This document shows, piece by piece, positions 9,220 through 18,997 of a stretch of DNA of 64,000 nt; the first letter of the stretch is position 1, and each line of letters opens with the position of its first letter. Origin of the DNA: Micrococcales bacterium (lineage in GTDB: Bacteria > Actinomycetota > Actinomycetes > S36-B12 > UBA10799); the NCBI GenBank assembly GCA_016719135.1, contig JADKAV010000007.1:1-64000 (forward strand), given 5' to 3'. Under the pieces are notes generated by a model. The model was not told the origin of the DNA. It made no database searches and worked only from the letters and a program-made list of their open reading frames with translations. A program made the translations under genes and the position numbers.

Positions 9220-9295
9220 TGGTCGCAGAGTATCAACGGCACGCGGCTGCCGGAACCGCTGGGTCGCCAGGCGGCTGTAACGCGGCGGTGGGCGC

Positions 9296-9897
9296 ATGAT
9301 CCTGTCCTCCGTCCTGCAGGCGATCGGCCTATTCATCGCCACGAACATCGATGACATCATCGTGCTCTCCTTGTTCTTCGCCCGAGGCGCGGGCCGGCGC
9401 GGGACCACCGCCCGAATCCTGGTCGGACAGTACCTCGGGTTCGCTGGCATCCTGGGCGCTTCCGTGCTGGTGACGCTCGGGGCGGGAGCGTTCCTGCCGC
9501 CGGAGGTCATCCCTACTTCGGACTCATTCCGCTGGGGTTGGGACTTTGGGCTGCGTGGCAAGCCTGGCGCAACCGCGGTGCCGACGATGACGATGAGGCA
9601 AAGGTCGAGGGCAAGAAGGTTGGGGTGTGGACGGTGGCCGGGGTGACCTTCGCCAACGGCGGGGACAACATCGGCGTCTACGTCCCGGTCTTCCTCAGCG
9701 TGGGCCCAGCGGCCGTGGTGGCGTACTGCATCGTGTTCCTCGCCCTGGTCGCCGCCCTCGTCGGCCTGGGCAAGTTCGTCGCCACCCGCCGACCGATCGC
9801 CGAACTCCTGGAACGCTGGGAACACATCCTGTTCCCGATCGTGCTCATCGGCCTGGGCATCTTCATCCTCGTCAGTGGTGGTGCCTTCGGCCTCTGA
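9296..9897 (+). pseudogene. cadD: CadD-family cadmium resistance transporter, one-base frameshift
   Basis: The family is a LysE-like membrane exporter of Cd. The first half (from ATG 9296, GLFIATNIDDIIVLS motif) and the second half (WTVAGVTFANGGDNIGVY motif, then two hydrophobic segments) are both well conserved but lie in different frames. The join is near 9510-9515, where ATCCCTAC would read through if it had one more C. The combined product would be about 200 residues, the usual length. It is either inactivated or affected by a homopolymer error. It follows lspA after a 76-base gap and is likely part of the same transcript. Confidence 0.85.
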
Positions 9898-10119
9898 ACT
9901 CGTAGCCGACTGCGTAGATGGCAGCGTGCTGTGGTTGCTACCTGGCGGCTGAGTGTCCCGGTGCGCTCCGCGTGTGAGCGGCCCAGACGACGTGCTCGGC
10001 GCCGCTGCCTCAACTGAGCCCACGCTGACCGCGTAGGCGTCGATCACGCGGTCGGTGCCGGTGTTGAAGGCGTCGCGGATATCACTTGGATCACCACATC
10101 GCTGGGCCCGGCTCTTGTG

Positions 10120-11496
10120 TCAGGCGCAGCAGGAGGTGGGGAGTTCGTTGCGGAAGAGGTTCGCGGTGAGGCGGATGCCTTCGGCCATGGTGAGGTAGGG
10201 GGCCCAGGTGTCGGCGAGTTGGGTGACGGTGAATCCGGCGGTGATGGCGTAGGTTGCGGCGAGCATCATCTCCCCAGCGGTGTCGGCGAGGGCGTGGATA
10301 CCGAGGACTTTGCCGGTGTCGGCGTCGGCGACGACCTTGATGCCGCCGCGTGTGTCGTGGTTGGCGATGGCCCTGGGCACGTCGGAAAGTCGTAGGAATC
10401 GGCAGGCGCACCGGTATCCGGCGGCGATGGCGCTGGCTTCGGTGATCCCGGCGGAGGCCAGTTGGGGTGAGGTGAACAGCACAGACGGCAACCCGGTGTA
10501 GTCGACTCGCTCGTCGTGACCCAGGGCGTTGTGCGCGGCGATCTTCCCAGTCCTCGCGGCGACGTACACGTACTGGGGCACGTCAGTGACGTCACCGGCG
10601 GCGAACACAGCCGGGTTCGTGGTCCGCTGCTGCTCGTCTACGATGACGAAGCCGCGCTCGTCGGTCGCGATACCCGCAGCAGGAAGGTTGAGCCCTTCGG
10701 TGCGCGGGGTGCGACCGGTGGCAACGAGGACACGTTCACCGGTCGCGTCCTTCCCGTTGCGGGTCGTCACCTGGACCAGGCCCTCGTGCTGGGTGATCGT
10801 GGCTGCGCGGTCGCCGATGACGCTGATCCCCTCGGCCAGGAAGGCCTTGCGGAGCTCGGATGACAGTTCCGGTTCGGCGTGCGGGGCGAGCCGACCGATG
10901 ACGGTGACCTCTACTCCGAGCCGGGCGAACAGCTGCGCCTGTTCCAGGCCGACGAAGCCACCGCCGATCACCACGAGCGACGCGGGCAGTTCCGTCAGTT
11001 CCATCGCTGTGGTCGACGTGAGGTAATCAACCTGCTCAAGCCCAGGGATTGCCGGCACGTGCGGCTCGGCGCCGGTGGCGACGAGATACGACTTCGCGCG
11101 CACCGGTCGTCCATCCACGAGCAGGGTTCCCGCGTCTGTGAACGTTGCAGTGCCCGGGAGGATGTCAAACCCGTAGGCAGCGGCGATGTCGGCGTACTTG
11201 GTCTGGCGGAGCATCCCAACCAGATCATCCTTCTGCTCGATGAGCGCGCTGAGATCGACCATCCCAGCAGAGCTGGGGGCGCCTGAGAACGGGTTCGTGA
11301 GGGCGGAGTGCCGGGTGTGCGCGGCCGCGAGAAGCGTCTTGGACGGCACACAACCCACGTTCACGCAGGTACCGCCGAGGGTTCCCGATTCGATGGCGAC
11401 CACGCTGGCCCCCTCGAGGCGCGCGTGGATCGCTGCGGACATCGCCGCCCCGCCCGTCCCGATCACCACGAGATCAACCTCCGTGTGCTGTGTCAC
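10120..11496 (-). CDS. merA: Mercury(II) reductase
   Basis: This flavoprotein reduces Hg(II) to volatile Hg(0) with NADPH. The FAD-binding start (VVIGTGGAAMSAA), redox pair GTCVNVGC (Cys 44 and 49), a second nucleotide site (VVIGGGFVGLE) and the C-terminal substrate pair SCCA (Cys 456-457) are all present. At 458 residues it lacks the extra N-terminal NmerA domain. It is transcribed leftwards from a MerR-type promoter shared with the divergent merR gene. No merT, merP or merB gene was seen, so uptake or organomercurial cleavage genes are missing here. Confidence 0.95.
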   Translation of the reverse strand: MTQHTEVDLVVIGTGGAAMSAAIHARLEGASVVAIESGTLGGTCVNVGCVPSKTLLAAAHTRHSALTNPFSGAPSSAGMVDLSALIEQKDDLVGMLRQTKYADIAAAYGFDILPGTATFTDAGTLLVDGRPVRAKSYLVATGAEPHVPAIPGLEQVDYLTSTTAMELTELPASLVVIGGGFVGLEQAQLFARLGVEVTVIGRLAPHAEPELSSELRKAFLAEGISVIGDRAATITQHEGLVQVTTRNGKDATGERVLVATGRTPRTEGLNLPAAGIATDERGFVIVDEQQRTTNPAVFAAGDVTDVPQYVYVAARTGKIAAHNALGHDERVDYTGLPSVLFTSPQLASAGITEASAIAAGYRCACRFLRLSDVPRAIANHDTRGGIKVVADADTGKVLGIHALADTAGEMMLAATYAITAGFTVTQLADTWAPYLTMAEGIRLTANLFRNELPTSCCA

Positions 11497-11549
11497 GATG
11501 CCTCCTCAAGTTCGAACCGGCCACTCATGCGGCCACTCCTGAAAGAATG

Positions 11550-11573
11550 GACCTTAAAGTATGCTTGAAGGTC
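11550..11573 (-). promoter_or_regulatory. MerR-type operator/promoter for merA
   Basis: The dyad GACCTT (11550-11555) and AAGGTC (11568-11573) lies between the divergent merA and merR starts. On the minus strand it sits just after a TTGACC -35 element, followed about 19-20 bases later by CATTCT as a -10. An overlong 19-20 bp spacer with the dyad inside is the hallmark of promoters that MerR underwinds and activates. Confidence 0.7.
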
Positions 11574-11594
11574 AAGTCGGTGGCGGAGGTGACG

Positions 11595-11984
11595 ATGCGG
11601 ATCGGGGAACTCGCGGGGAAGGCGAAGACGAGGGCGTCCACGCTGCGGTATTACGAGGAGCGCGGGCTGCTCCAACCTCCGGAGCGTACCCCGGCCGGGT
11701 ACCGCAACTACGGCGACGAGGCGGTGCAGCGGCTCGAGTTCATCGACCGGGCCCGCGCAGCAGGGCTCACCCTCGCGCAAACCGCCGAGATCCTCGAAGT
11801 ACGTGACGCGGGCGGGTCGCCGTGCGGTCATGTTCGAGACCTCCTCGACCGGCGACTGGTCGAGATCGACGAGCAGCTTGAGCATCTCCGCCTGCTCCGT
11901 ACCAGCGTCGCCGAGCTCCGCGCGAACGCAGCACAGACGTCGCCGGAGGCCTGCACACCCGAGTCGATCTGCCGGTACCTCTGA
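11595..11984 (+). CDS. merR: MerR-family mercury-responsive regulator
   Basis: It has an N-terminal winged helix-turn-helix (RIGELAG, STLRYYEERGLL, RTPAGYRNY) and a dimerisation helix. Cysteines at about residues 77, 120 and 126 match the three Hg ligands of MerR. ATG 11595 is chosen because GGAGG lies five bases upstream and the family starts at this point; the open frame runs further back to 11490 without family similarity. It is divergent from merA and should repress it without Hg and activate it with Hg. Confidence 0.9.
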   Translation: MRIGELAGKAKTRASTLRYYEERGLLQPPERTPAGYRNYGDEAVQRLEFIDRARAAGLTLAQTAEILEVRDAGGSPCGHVRDLLDRRLVEIDEQLEHLRLLRTSVAELRANAAQTSPEACTPESICRYL

Positions 11985-12009
11985 CCAATCGGCTGAAGGG
12001 TCTTGCTGC

Positions 12010-12243
12010 CCGGAGGGAACCGTTGTCTTGTCCGCGTAAGGTTGTCGCGCTCGTGGTAGTTCGTCAGGAACTCGTAGAACGTGTACGACTGCGCGGTCTC
12101 GGGCTTGAAGTTCCAGAGCAGGAAGGAGCCGACAGGGTATCCGTGCTTCAGACAAATTCACGATGGATAGCTGGCATCAGATACTCGCGCTTGTGGATGG
12201 CGGTGAGCATCTCCTCGATGCTGCGCCGGGTCTGGAAGGACAT
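12010..12243 (-). pseudogene. N-terminal remnant of a DUF262/GmrSD-type protein
   Basis: From ATG 12243 on the minus strand the reading gives MSFQTRRSIEEML, then AIHKREYLMPAIHREFV, the classical start of DUF262 proteins, followed in a shifted frame by KHGYPVGSFLLW and TFYEFLTNYHERD, which is the next conserved block. A short deletion lies between the two blocks. The rest of the gene is missing until 6250-5940. It begins about 30 bases after the helicase gene, so the two were an operon. DUF262 proteins are nucleotide-dependent modification-sensing nucleases in phage defence. Confidence 0.65.
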
Positions 12244-12273
12244 GCGGCTCTCTCGATACGGGCTGACGGGTGG

Positions 12274-14358
12274 TCAGACTACGGTCTCGTCGTTGACGGC
12301 GACGACGGTGTCGTAGAGGCCGTAGCGACGCAGGCCCTTGTGGGACTCGATGCCGGTGTAGGACAAGGAGGAGTCCTCGTAGCGGCGGAAGGCGAAGACG
12401 GCCTGGTTCATATGGGTGGCGTTAAAGACGCCGAGATTCACGAGGAGGTGGAAGTCCTCGACGGTCAGTCCGGTGACGGTGCGGAACAGGCCGGGTTCGA
12501 GCTTGGTGATGACGTCGGTAAGAGTGTTCTCACGGAAGTCGGTCAGGTACATGAATGCAGGGATGCGGGTGGCGAACTTGACCAGCTTCTCCTGAATCTG
12601 CTTCCGCTTGGACTTGTACTCCTTCTCCTCCGCCGTCAGCTCCTTCTTCTCCGCCGGAGTGATGTCCTCGCCCTTCTCCTTCTTCACCTTCTTCACGGCG
12701 TCACTCTTGTTCACGACGGTCTCGAAGATGTCGTTGCCGAGTGCACGGAAACCCTCGATGTTCATGACGGCGTTGAGGGCGTCGGGGCTGTTCATGATCT
12801 TGCGCAGGGTTTCGTTGTCGACGTTGACGAGGATCGCGGACTCCCACTTGCGGGCCAGGAGGGTCGCGGAGGTGCCCGACATGGCGATGTCGAGGATGCC
12901 GCCGGCATCGACCTGGGTCATGTTCGACCCGTCGTACGCAAGCACGGGTAGGAACTTCACGAGTTCCTCTACGGCTTGCTCGGGGTTCGGCGTCTCCGGT
13001 GAGAGGCCCGCGCCGTAGTCGGCGATCTGACGCAGCGCGCGGGTCGGCGCGAAGTCGAACACGAAGCACACCGGCTTGAGGACGGCTTCGGCGCTTGGGT
13101 TGTCGCCGTCGGGGTTCTTGATCGACCACGGTGACTGCACACGGAAGGCTGCCTGGAAGTAGGTCTCGGGTGAGTTGAGGTTGCGCAACATCAGGATCGA
13201 GGACCACTGCTTGACGGTGACGCCCGTGGTGAGCTTGCCGCACGACAGGGTGATCGTCTTCGTGTCGTGGCCGTCGCCGATCGCCGCCCGCACTGGCGGG
13301 AGAGCATCCAGCCCGATGCCCGCGCCGGGACCCGCGACGACGAGGACCTTGTAGTCGTGCCAGAACACGTTCTGCTTCTCCGCGAGCAGGTTCGCCATTG
13401 CCTGCAGGCAGCAACGTTGGGCAGGAACCAGAACGAGTGCTGAAAGGTACGGCAGGAGTCGGACATCGGAGTACGGGAATGGCGGGCGGGTGCCCATTCG
13501 CATCGCGTCGACCTGGGTGGGCAGGTGAGCGCCGCGGACGAGATCGAGCCACTTCTGCACGTCGGTCTTGCGGGTGAACTCGGCGTCCTTGCCGGCGCCC
13601 CTTTGCCTCGAAGAACTCGTTGAGGTCGAACTCGTCGAACTCTCCCTGATTCGCAACGGCAATCAACTCGTCAGGCATCTGGTACGTGAATAGACGCATC
13701 TCCGGGAGTGCCCCGTACGGGTTCCAGGCGTCCGGTTGCGCGACGGCGTACTCGGCCTTGGCGCGCTGCTCATCGGTGTAGGTCCAGTTGAAGATTTGCT
13801 CCTCGATAAACTCACCGGTTGCCAGCGCCTTGAATGGCGTGCCCGACAGGTACAGGTAGGCGCGGGTGGTGATCGGCAGGAAGTCGTCCTCGTCGTTGCC
13901 GAGTTCGTCAAGCTCCTCGTCGAAAGCCACGAGGCCGTCGTTGTACTCCGCGGCCAGTTCCTTCTGCTTGACTTTCTCGTCCTCGCCCTCGAACAGCTCC
14001 TTGGCGGTGTCTCGCCACGCACCGAAGTGATATTCATCGAAGATGACGAGGTCCCAGTTGGTGGTGTGGACCCACTCGTTCTTCGCCTTGATGAGGCCGG
14101 TCTTCCGATCTCGCCCGAGTAGGTCCTGGAACGAACCGAAGTAGACCGGTGGCCGAGTCTTGTCCGCCTCATCTAGGTTGCCCCCGTTGGCATAACCGAG
14201 GAGAGGTACTGCCAGCCGTCGAAGTCGGCGAGACTCAGGTCGGTCTGCCGGGCGTCCTCCACTGCGGGCTTGAAGGTGACCACGAGGATGCGTTTGGCGC
14301 CGAGCCGCTTCACGAAGTTGGTAGGAGGCGAAGGTCTTCCCGAAGCGCGCACGTCGGC
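12274..14358 (-). pseudogene. DEAD/DEAH-type helicase (restriction-like), 5'-truncated and multiply frameshifted
   Basis: The superfamily 2 helicase motifs are recognisable: a Walker A remnant RFGKTF at the extreme 5' end, TFKPAVEDA in another frame, FGSFQDLLGRD, Walker B as FDEYHFGAW, and SGTPFKAL. The C-terminal half (LTTGVTVKQW, RYEDSSLSYTG) is in a second frame. Shifts are seen near 14320, 14200, 13600 and a compensated pair around 13440-13390. Everything before the Walker A motif is absent because the TraC-like gene begins there on the other strand. Together with the DUF262 remnant downstream it looks like a former two-gene defence module. Confidence 0.75.
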
Positions 14359-15574
14359 GACGCTGGCGGGCGCGTACCCGTTCGTCGCCGAGGGCGGGCT
14401 CGGTGCCGATGGCGTGTTCGTCGGCCAAGACCTCTACTCGGGCGGCAGTTTCGTCTACGACCCGTGGGTGCTCTACGCACGCGGGATCATCACCGCACCC
14501 AACGTGGTGCTGGCCGGGATCGTCGGTTCCGGCAAGTCATCGCTGGCCAAGTCCCTCTACACGCGGTCGCTGCCGTTCGGGCGGCGCGTGTACGTGCCCG
14601 GCGACCCGAAGGGCGAACACACCGCCGTCGCCAACGCCGTCGGCGGACGCGCCATCGTCCTCGGCCACGGCCTCAACACTCGCCTGAACCCGCTCGACGA
14701 AGGCCACCGACCCAGCGGCCTGTCGGACGAGCAGTGGGCCTCGACCGTCGCCGCGCGACGGCGTGACCTGATCGGCGCGCTCGCGGAGACCGTGCTCGCG
14801 CGTGGGTTGTCGCCGTTGGAGCACACCGCGATCGACATCGCCCTGACCCAGACGGTGCGGGAGAACGACGTGCCGATCCTGCCGATGGTCGTTGACCGCA
14901 TCCTCGCCCCGAGCGCGGATGCCGACGGCAGGCTGGCCGAGGACGGCAGGCTCGTCGGCCACGCGCTGCGCCGCCTCGTGGCCGGTGACCTGGCCGGTTT
15001 GTTCGATGGGCCTTCGACGGTCGCGTTCGATCCGTCGTTGCCGATGATCTCGCTCGATCTCTCGCGGGTCACCGAGAACTCGACGCTCATTTCGGTGTTG
15101 ATGACGTGCTCGTCGGCGTGGATGGAGTCCGCGCTGCTCGACCCGAACGGTGGGCAGCGGTGGGTGATCTACGACGAGGCCTGGCGGCTCATGTCCCACC
15201 CGGCGCTGTTGCGGCGGATGGATGCGCACTGGCGACTCGCCAGGCACTACGGGATCGCGAACATGCTGATCTTCCACAAGCTCACCGACCTCGACAACGT
15301 GGGCGACCAAGGCTCCGCCATGCGCTCCCTGGCCAACTCGCTGCTGGCGAACGCCGAGACGCGGATCGTGTACCGGCAGGAGTCCGACCAGCTCGGGCCG
15401 ACCGCGACCGCCCTCGGTCTGACCGGCACCGAGCAGCAGCTCTTGCCGAACCTCGGCGTCGGCCAAGGCCTGTGGCGGATCAAGGCCAGGAGCTTCGTCT
15501 GCCAGCACCAGCTCCACCCCGACGAACTCGCCCTGTTCGACACCAGCAGCCGCGCCGCGGGAGGCCACCGATGA
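14270..15574 (+). CDS. VirB4/TraC-like type IV secretion ATPase, 5'-truncated
   Basis: The product would energise the conjugative secretion channel. Clear similarity starts only near 14355 (ATLAGAYPF); the codons from 14270 to there are the opposite strand of the helicase gene, so the native N-terminus is missing. Present are Walker A GIVGSGKSS, a PGDPKGEH segment, Walker B YDEAWRLM and FHKLTDLDNVGDQG, all as in actinobacterial ICE ATPases. The stop codon overlaps the next start (ATGA). Whether it can be translated is unclear, since the codons before 14355 would be foreign. Confidence 0.8.
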   Translation: MKVTTRMRLAPSRFTKLVGGEGLPEARTSATLAGAYPFVAEGGLGADGVFVGQDLYSGGSFVYDPWVLYARGIITAPNVVLAGIVGSGKSSLAKSLYTRSLPFGRRVYVPGDPKGEHTAVANAVGGRAIVLGHGLNTRLNPLDEGHRPSGLSDEQWASTVAARRRDLIGALAETVLARGLSPLEHTAIDIALTQTVRENDVPILPMVVDRILAPSADADGRLAEDGRLVGHALRRLVAGDLAGLFDGPSTVAFDPSLPMISLDLSRVTENSTLISVLMTCSSAWMESALLDPNGGQRWVIYDEAWRLMSHPALLRRMDAHWRLARHYGIANMLIFHKLTDLDNVGDQGSAMRSLANSLLANAETRIVYRQESDQLGPTATALGLTGTEQQLLPNLGVGQGLWRIKARSFVCQHQLHPDELALFDTSSRAAGGHR

Positions 15575-16122
15575 ACCTCATTGGCCCGCGCCGATCAGGC
15601 CCGAACGACGACGATGCGACGGCTCCCGTCGAGCTGCCGCACGTCCTCGTCACCGTCGCCGCAGACGGCACCCTCACCGCGACGGTCGATGGAACACCGT
15701 TCGCGTCGCCGGACGGGACCGCGTGGACGCGGGCGACGTTCGGGCCGCTCATGGATGCCATCACCAAGGACCGCACCATCGCAGTCCGGGTCGAGGTGCG
15801 CGAGAGCGACGGCAGCGTGTTCACCGACATCCTCCGCACCCGCAAGCCCCGACGCGCAGCGGCACCGTCCGAGACCCCTGTGCCGGAGACTCGTCGGAGT
15901 CGCCACGCCCGACGGGTGCCGCGCTTGGCGGAGGTCACCGCGGGCGGGTTCGTGCCCGGCGAGGATGTCGCCGTCGCGACGATCGTCTCCCACACCGACG
16001 CCACCGGAACCGGCGAGGCCCGCGCGCTCATCGACCTCGACGACCTGCCCGACGACGGCACGCACGAGGTGATCCTGTTCGGGCGCATCTCGGGCACGTT
16101 CGCGGTGCGGCGGCTGACATGA
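15571..16122 (+). CDS. Conserved ICE protein of unknown function
   Basis: A 183-residue soluble protein overlaps the stop of the TraC-like gene (ATGA) and the start of the coupling-protein gene (ATGA), so it is a tightly coupled part of the transfer operon. Residues 24-90 form a beta-rich stretch (VLVTVAADGTLTATVDG), then a basic linker near 95-115 and a second beta-rich part. There is no signal peptide or membrane segment. I do not recognise a named domain; proteins in this place are regularly present in related conjugative clusters. Confidence 0.7.
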   Translation: MNLIGPRRSGPNDDDATAPVELPHVLVTVAADGTLTATVDGTPFASPDGTAWTRATFGPLMDAITKDRTIAVRVEVRESDGSVFTDILRTRKPRRAAAPSETPVPETRRSRHARRVPRLAEVTAGGFVPGEDVAVATIVSHTDATGTGEARALIDLDDLPDDGTHEVILFGRISGTFAVRRLT

Positions 16123-17898
16123 ACCAGCGACAAGCCGGGGGCATGGGCGACGAACTCACCAACGCCGCCCTCATCGGCCTGATCGGCATGTTCGGGATCG
16201 CGCTCGTCCTCCGCGCCGCCGGCAGCGTCGCCGCGTTCCTCACCGGCACGCCGCAGCCAGACGCCGGCGCAGCGGCGGGGCTCGCCGTGCTGTTCAACCC
16301 CGGCGACCCGGCGACCGCGCTCGGTGCCGACGGGCTCAACCCGGTCGTGTACTGGCTCGTCAGCACGGCGCTGCTCGGCGGACTCGCCGCCGGGATCGTC
16401 TGGGTCTGGATCGTGCTGCGCCGCCACACGCGGAAGACCGAGACCGACCCGCACCGACTGGCCGGGATCGCGACCAGCCATGAGGTCAAGACCGCAGCAT
16501 CCGCGAAGGCACTGCTTGCACCGCGCGGCCACGCTGCGGCCCTCCTTGGAGTCGCCAGCACCGCAGGATGTCGGCTACCTGCTCGGTGCCAGTCGTGGCA
16601 CGAAGGTCTGGGCATCGGTCGAGGACTCGATCCTGCTGATCGGCCCGCCCCGCTCCGGCAAGGGCCTGCACGTCGTCATCAACGCGATCCTCGACGCACC
16701 CGGCGCGGTCGTCACCACCAGCACGAGGCCCGACAACCTCACCGCGACCCTCCGCGCCCGACGCCGCAAGGGCGGGCCGGTCGCCGTGTTCGACCCCCAA
16801 CACCTCGCCGAAGGCATCCCCGCCGGGCTGCGCTGGTCACCCATTCGCGGCTGCCACGACCCGCTGACCGCGATGATCCGCGCCAACGGCCTCGCCGCCG
16901 CCACCGGCCTGAGCGCTGGAGGGGTCGAGTCCGGCGGCTTCTGGGAGGGCAAGACCCGCACCGCGCTCCAGAGCCTGCTGCACGCCGCCGCGCTCGACGG
17001 CCGCCCACCAGCCGAGCTGTTCAGGTGGACCCTCGACCCCAGCGCTGCGTCCGAGGCCGTCGCGATCCTCAACTCCCACCCGAACGCCGCGATGGGCTGG
17101 GACGACTCCCTGGCCGCGATGATCGACGCCGACCCCAAGACCCGCGACAGCATCTGGCAAGGCGTCTCCCTCGCCCTCGCCGCACTGGCCGACCCGCGCG
17201 TGCTCGATGCCGTCACGCCAGGCCCGCACGAGCACTTCGACCCCGAGACCTTCCTCACCGAGCAAGGCACCCTCTACCTGCTCGCCACCGGAGCCGGAGC
17301 AGGAGCCTCCGCATCGCTGGTCGCAGCGTTCGTCGAAGACCTCATCGAAACCGCCCGCCGACTCGCCGCACGCTCACCCGGAGCCCGGCTCGACCCGCCG
17401 CTGTTGCTCGCGCTCGACGAGATCGGAAACCTCGCCCCGCTGCCGTCACTGCCGACGCTCATGGCCGAAGGCGGCGGCACCGGGATCACGACCATGCCGG
17501 TCTTGCAGTCCCTCGCCCAAGCGCGCGACCGGTGGAGCGAGCATCAGGCCGGCGCGATCTGGGACGCCAGCATCGTCAAGATCATCCTCGGCGGCGCATC
17601 GAACAGCCGCGACCTCCAAGACCTCTCCACCCTCATCGGAGAGCGTGACGAGTACACCGACAGCGTGACCCTCGGCGACCACGGCACCCGCTCGAATCAG
17701 CGCTCGATCCGCCGCGTCCCGATCCTGCCGCCAGACCGCATCCGCACCCTGCCATTCGGCACCGGCATCACGATGCTGCGCTCCGCGCCGCCCATCGTCA
17801 CCGACCTCCGCGCCTGGCCGACCCGCCCCGACGCCGCGCAACTCCGCAGCGACCGCGACGAACTCGAAGCACTGCTGCGCCACCGTCCCGCCTCCTGA
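16119..17898 (+). pseudogene. traG: VirD4/TraG-type coupling ATPase, one-base frameshift
   Basis: This class links the relaxosome to the secretion channel. The N-terminal frame starts at ATG 16119 and has two hydrophobic segments (about residues 13-40 and 70-95). Near 16520 one extra base moves the reading to the frame ending at 17898, which holds the remainder: APQDVGYLLG, Walker A GPPRSGKG, Walker B ALDEIGNLAPLP and a MPVLQSLAQARDRW motif. The joined product would be about 590 residues, normal for the family. It is broken in the sequence as given; an error in the CGCGCGG stretch would also explain it. Confidence 0.85.
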
Positions 17899-17979
17899 GC
17901 GCGGACCTGGGCGCGGGGCGCACCTGCCTGACACAGCGACCACACACGGCTGGTCGCCCGAGTTCAGGAGGACGCCATC

Positions 17980-18418
17980 ATGGCCATTCGCACCCACCAG
18001 TCCATTTCCGGTTTCGTCGCCTCGGACCCGCAGCTCAGCTACACCGAACGCGGCGACGCGCGGCTCTACATGAAGGTCGGGATCGAGCACTACCGCAAGG
18101 AGCCCGACAACACCTTCACGCAGTTGGAGACGACCTTCCACGACCTCATCGCGTATCGCGGTGCCGCCGAGCAGGGAGCCGAGCGGCTCGCCAAGGGCGA
18201 CAACATCATCGCCGACGGACGGGTGCGCGACTACTCCTACGAGCGCAACGGCCAGCGGTACGAGGGTGAGGAGTTCATCGCGACGCGCATCGGACACGAC
18301 CTCGCCCGCACCCGCTACGAGGTGGATCGCAGCGAACGCACTTCCGGCCGCGACGCCACGGCGTTTCGCCGCCCCTCAGCAGGCCGCGCCGTCCACCGCG
18401 GCCGCCATCGGAATGTGA
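17980..18418 (+). CDS. ssb: Single-stranded DNA-binding protein of the ICE
   Basis: An OB-fold of about 120 residues is visible (QSISGFVASDPQL, YMKVGIEHYRK, FHDLIAYRG, GDNIIADGRV). It probably coats transferred single strands. A Shine-Dalgarno (AGGAGG) precedes ATG 17980. The expected C-terminal tail ending in AAAIGM lies in another frame after about 18345, so as written the OB-fold frame runs on into the next gene to 18849. The frameshift affects only the linker and tail. There is no acidic DDIPF tip, as is common in ICE-borne SSBs. Confidence 0.8.
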
Positions 18419-18994
18419 GCGACGTCGCGATGACCGATCAGTTCTTCCCTGAGCACGCCGACACGCCGCCCGAGGCAGGCCCGGCATCACCTCGGTTCGA
18501 CGTGCCCGAGCCGCCGCACCCGGTCAACTGGAACCTGCTGACCGCCAACGATCTCGAAGCCGAGTTGCTCGAACTGAACCGCTGGGTGGACTGGCTCCGC
18601 CACACCTACGGACTCCCCGCAAGCGTCGTACCGCCGTACTGGCACCGCCACCCCGAACTCCTCTGGGAGCTGTCCGCGCTGCACCTGCACTGGCTGTGCG
18701 CCTACGACCCCGAGCAGAACGGCTCCGCACCGCTGGGCTGGCACCGCGACTTCGCCGACGCCCGCACCTCGCCTTCGCGATTGGGTGGCTACCTCCGGCA
18801 CCCGCCTCGATCGCGACCGGCCGACTCGCCAGACGAGCTGGCCCGGTGAAGACCCCTCTCAGCCCATCGAGGACTCACCGATCACGGATCGCGATGAGGA
18901 CTTCGTTCGGTTCGTGATCGACATGGTGGACGCGCGCCAGGAGGCAGAGGATGCCTTCTTCGCGGGCTTCGACCCGGAGACGGGCGAGGTGTGA
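18415..18994 (+). pseudogene. Conserved ICE protein (DUF4913-like), frameshifted
   Basis: Translation from GTG 18415 or ATG 18430 gives an acidic, Trp-rich protein: WNLLTANDLEAELLEL, WVDWLRHTYGLP, PPYWHRHPELLWEL and LGWHRDFADA. This Trp/His pattern resembles DUF4913 proteins of actinobacterial mobile elements, an assignment from memory. Near 18770 the frame shifts and the continuation (RLRDWVATSGTRLDRD, then DEDFVRFVIDMVDARQEAE) ends at 18994. The joined length is about 190 residues. Function is unknown. Confidence 0.55.
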
Positions 18995-18997
18995 GTC

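Larger units (their letters stand above)
6251..12009. mobile_element. Cadmium/mercury resistance island inserted in a DUF262 gene
   Basis: The block holds cmtR, a P1B ATPase, lspA, cadD, merA and merR, with the merA and merR genes divergent. It lies between the N-terminal and C-terminal remnants of one DUF262-type gene, both on the minus strand and in the order expected if the gene once ran through. No transposase or integrase was seen within it and no terminal repeats were found by eye, so the mode of insertion is unknown. Edges are approximate to within about 50 bases. Confidence 0.5.

Noticed and set aside
8920..10047. Long minus-strand ORF of 375 codons across lspA and cadD
   Set aside because: It runs antisense to two recognised genes and has low-complexity composition typical of a GC-rich shadow frame.
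9898..10119. 222-bp gap between cadD and merA
   Set aside because: It is a convergent gap. A possible minus-strand fragment (near 10000-10080) has no clear family and no start or stop of its own, so nothing is called.
17980..18849. SSB plus following gene as a natural 289-residue fusion protein
   Set aside because: The normal SSB tail is found in the neighbouring frame and ends just where the next gene begins, so the fusion is a frameshift effect.
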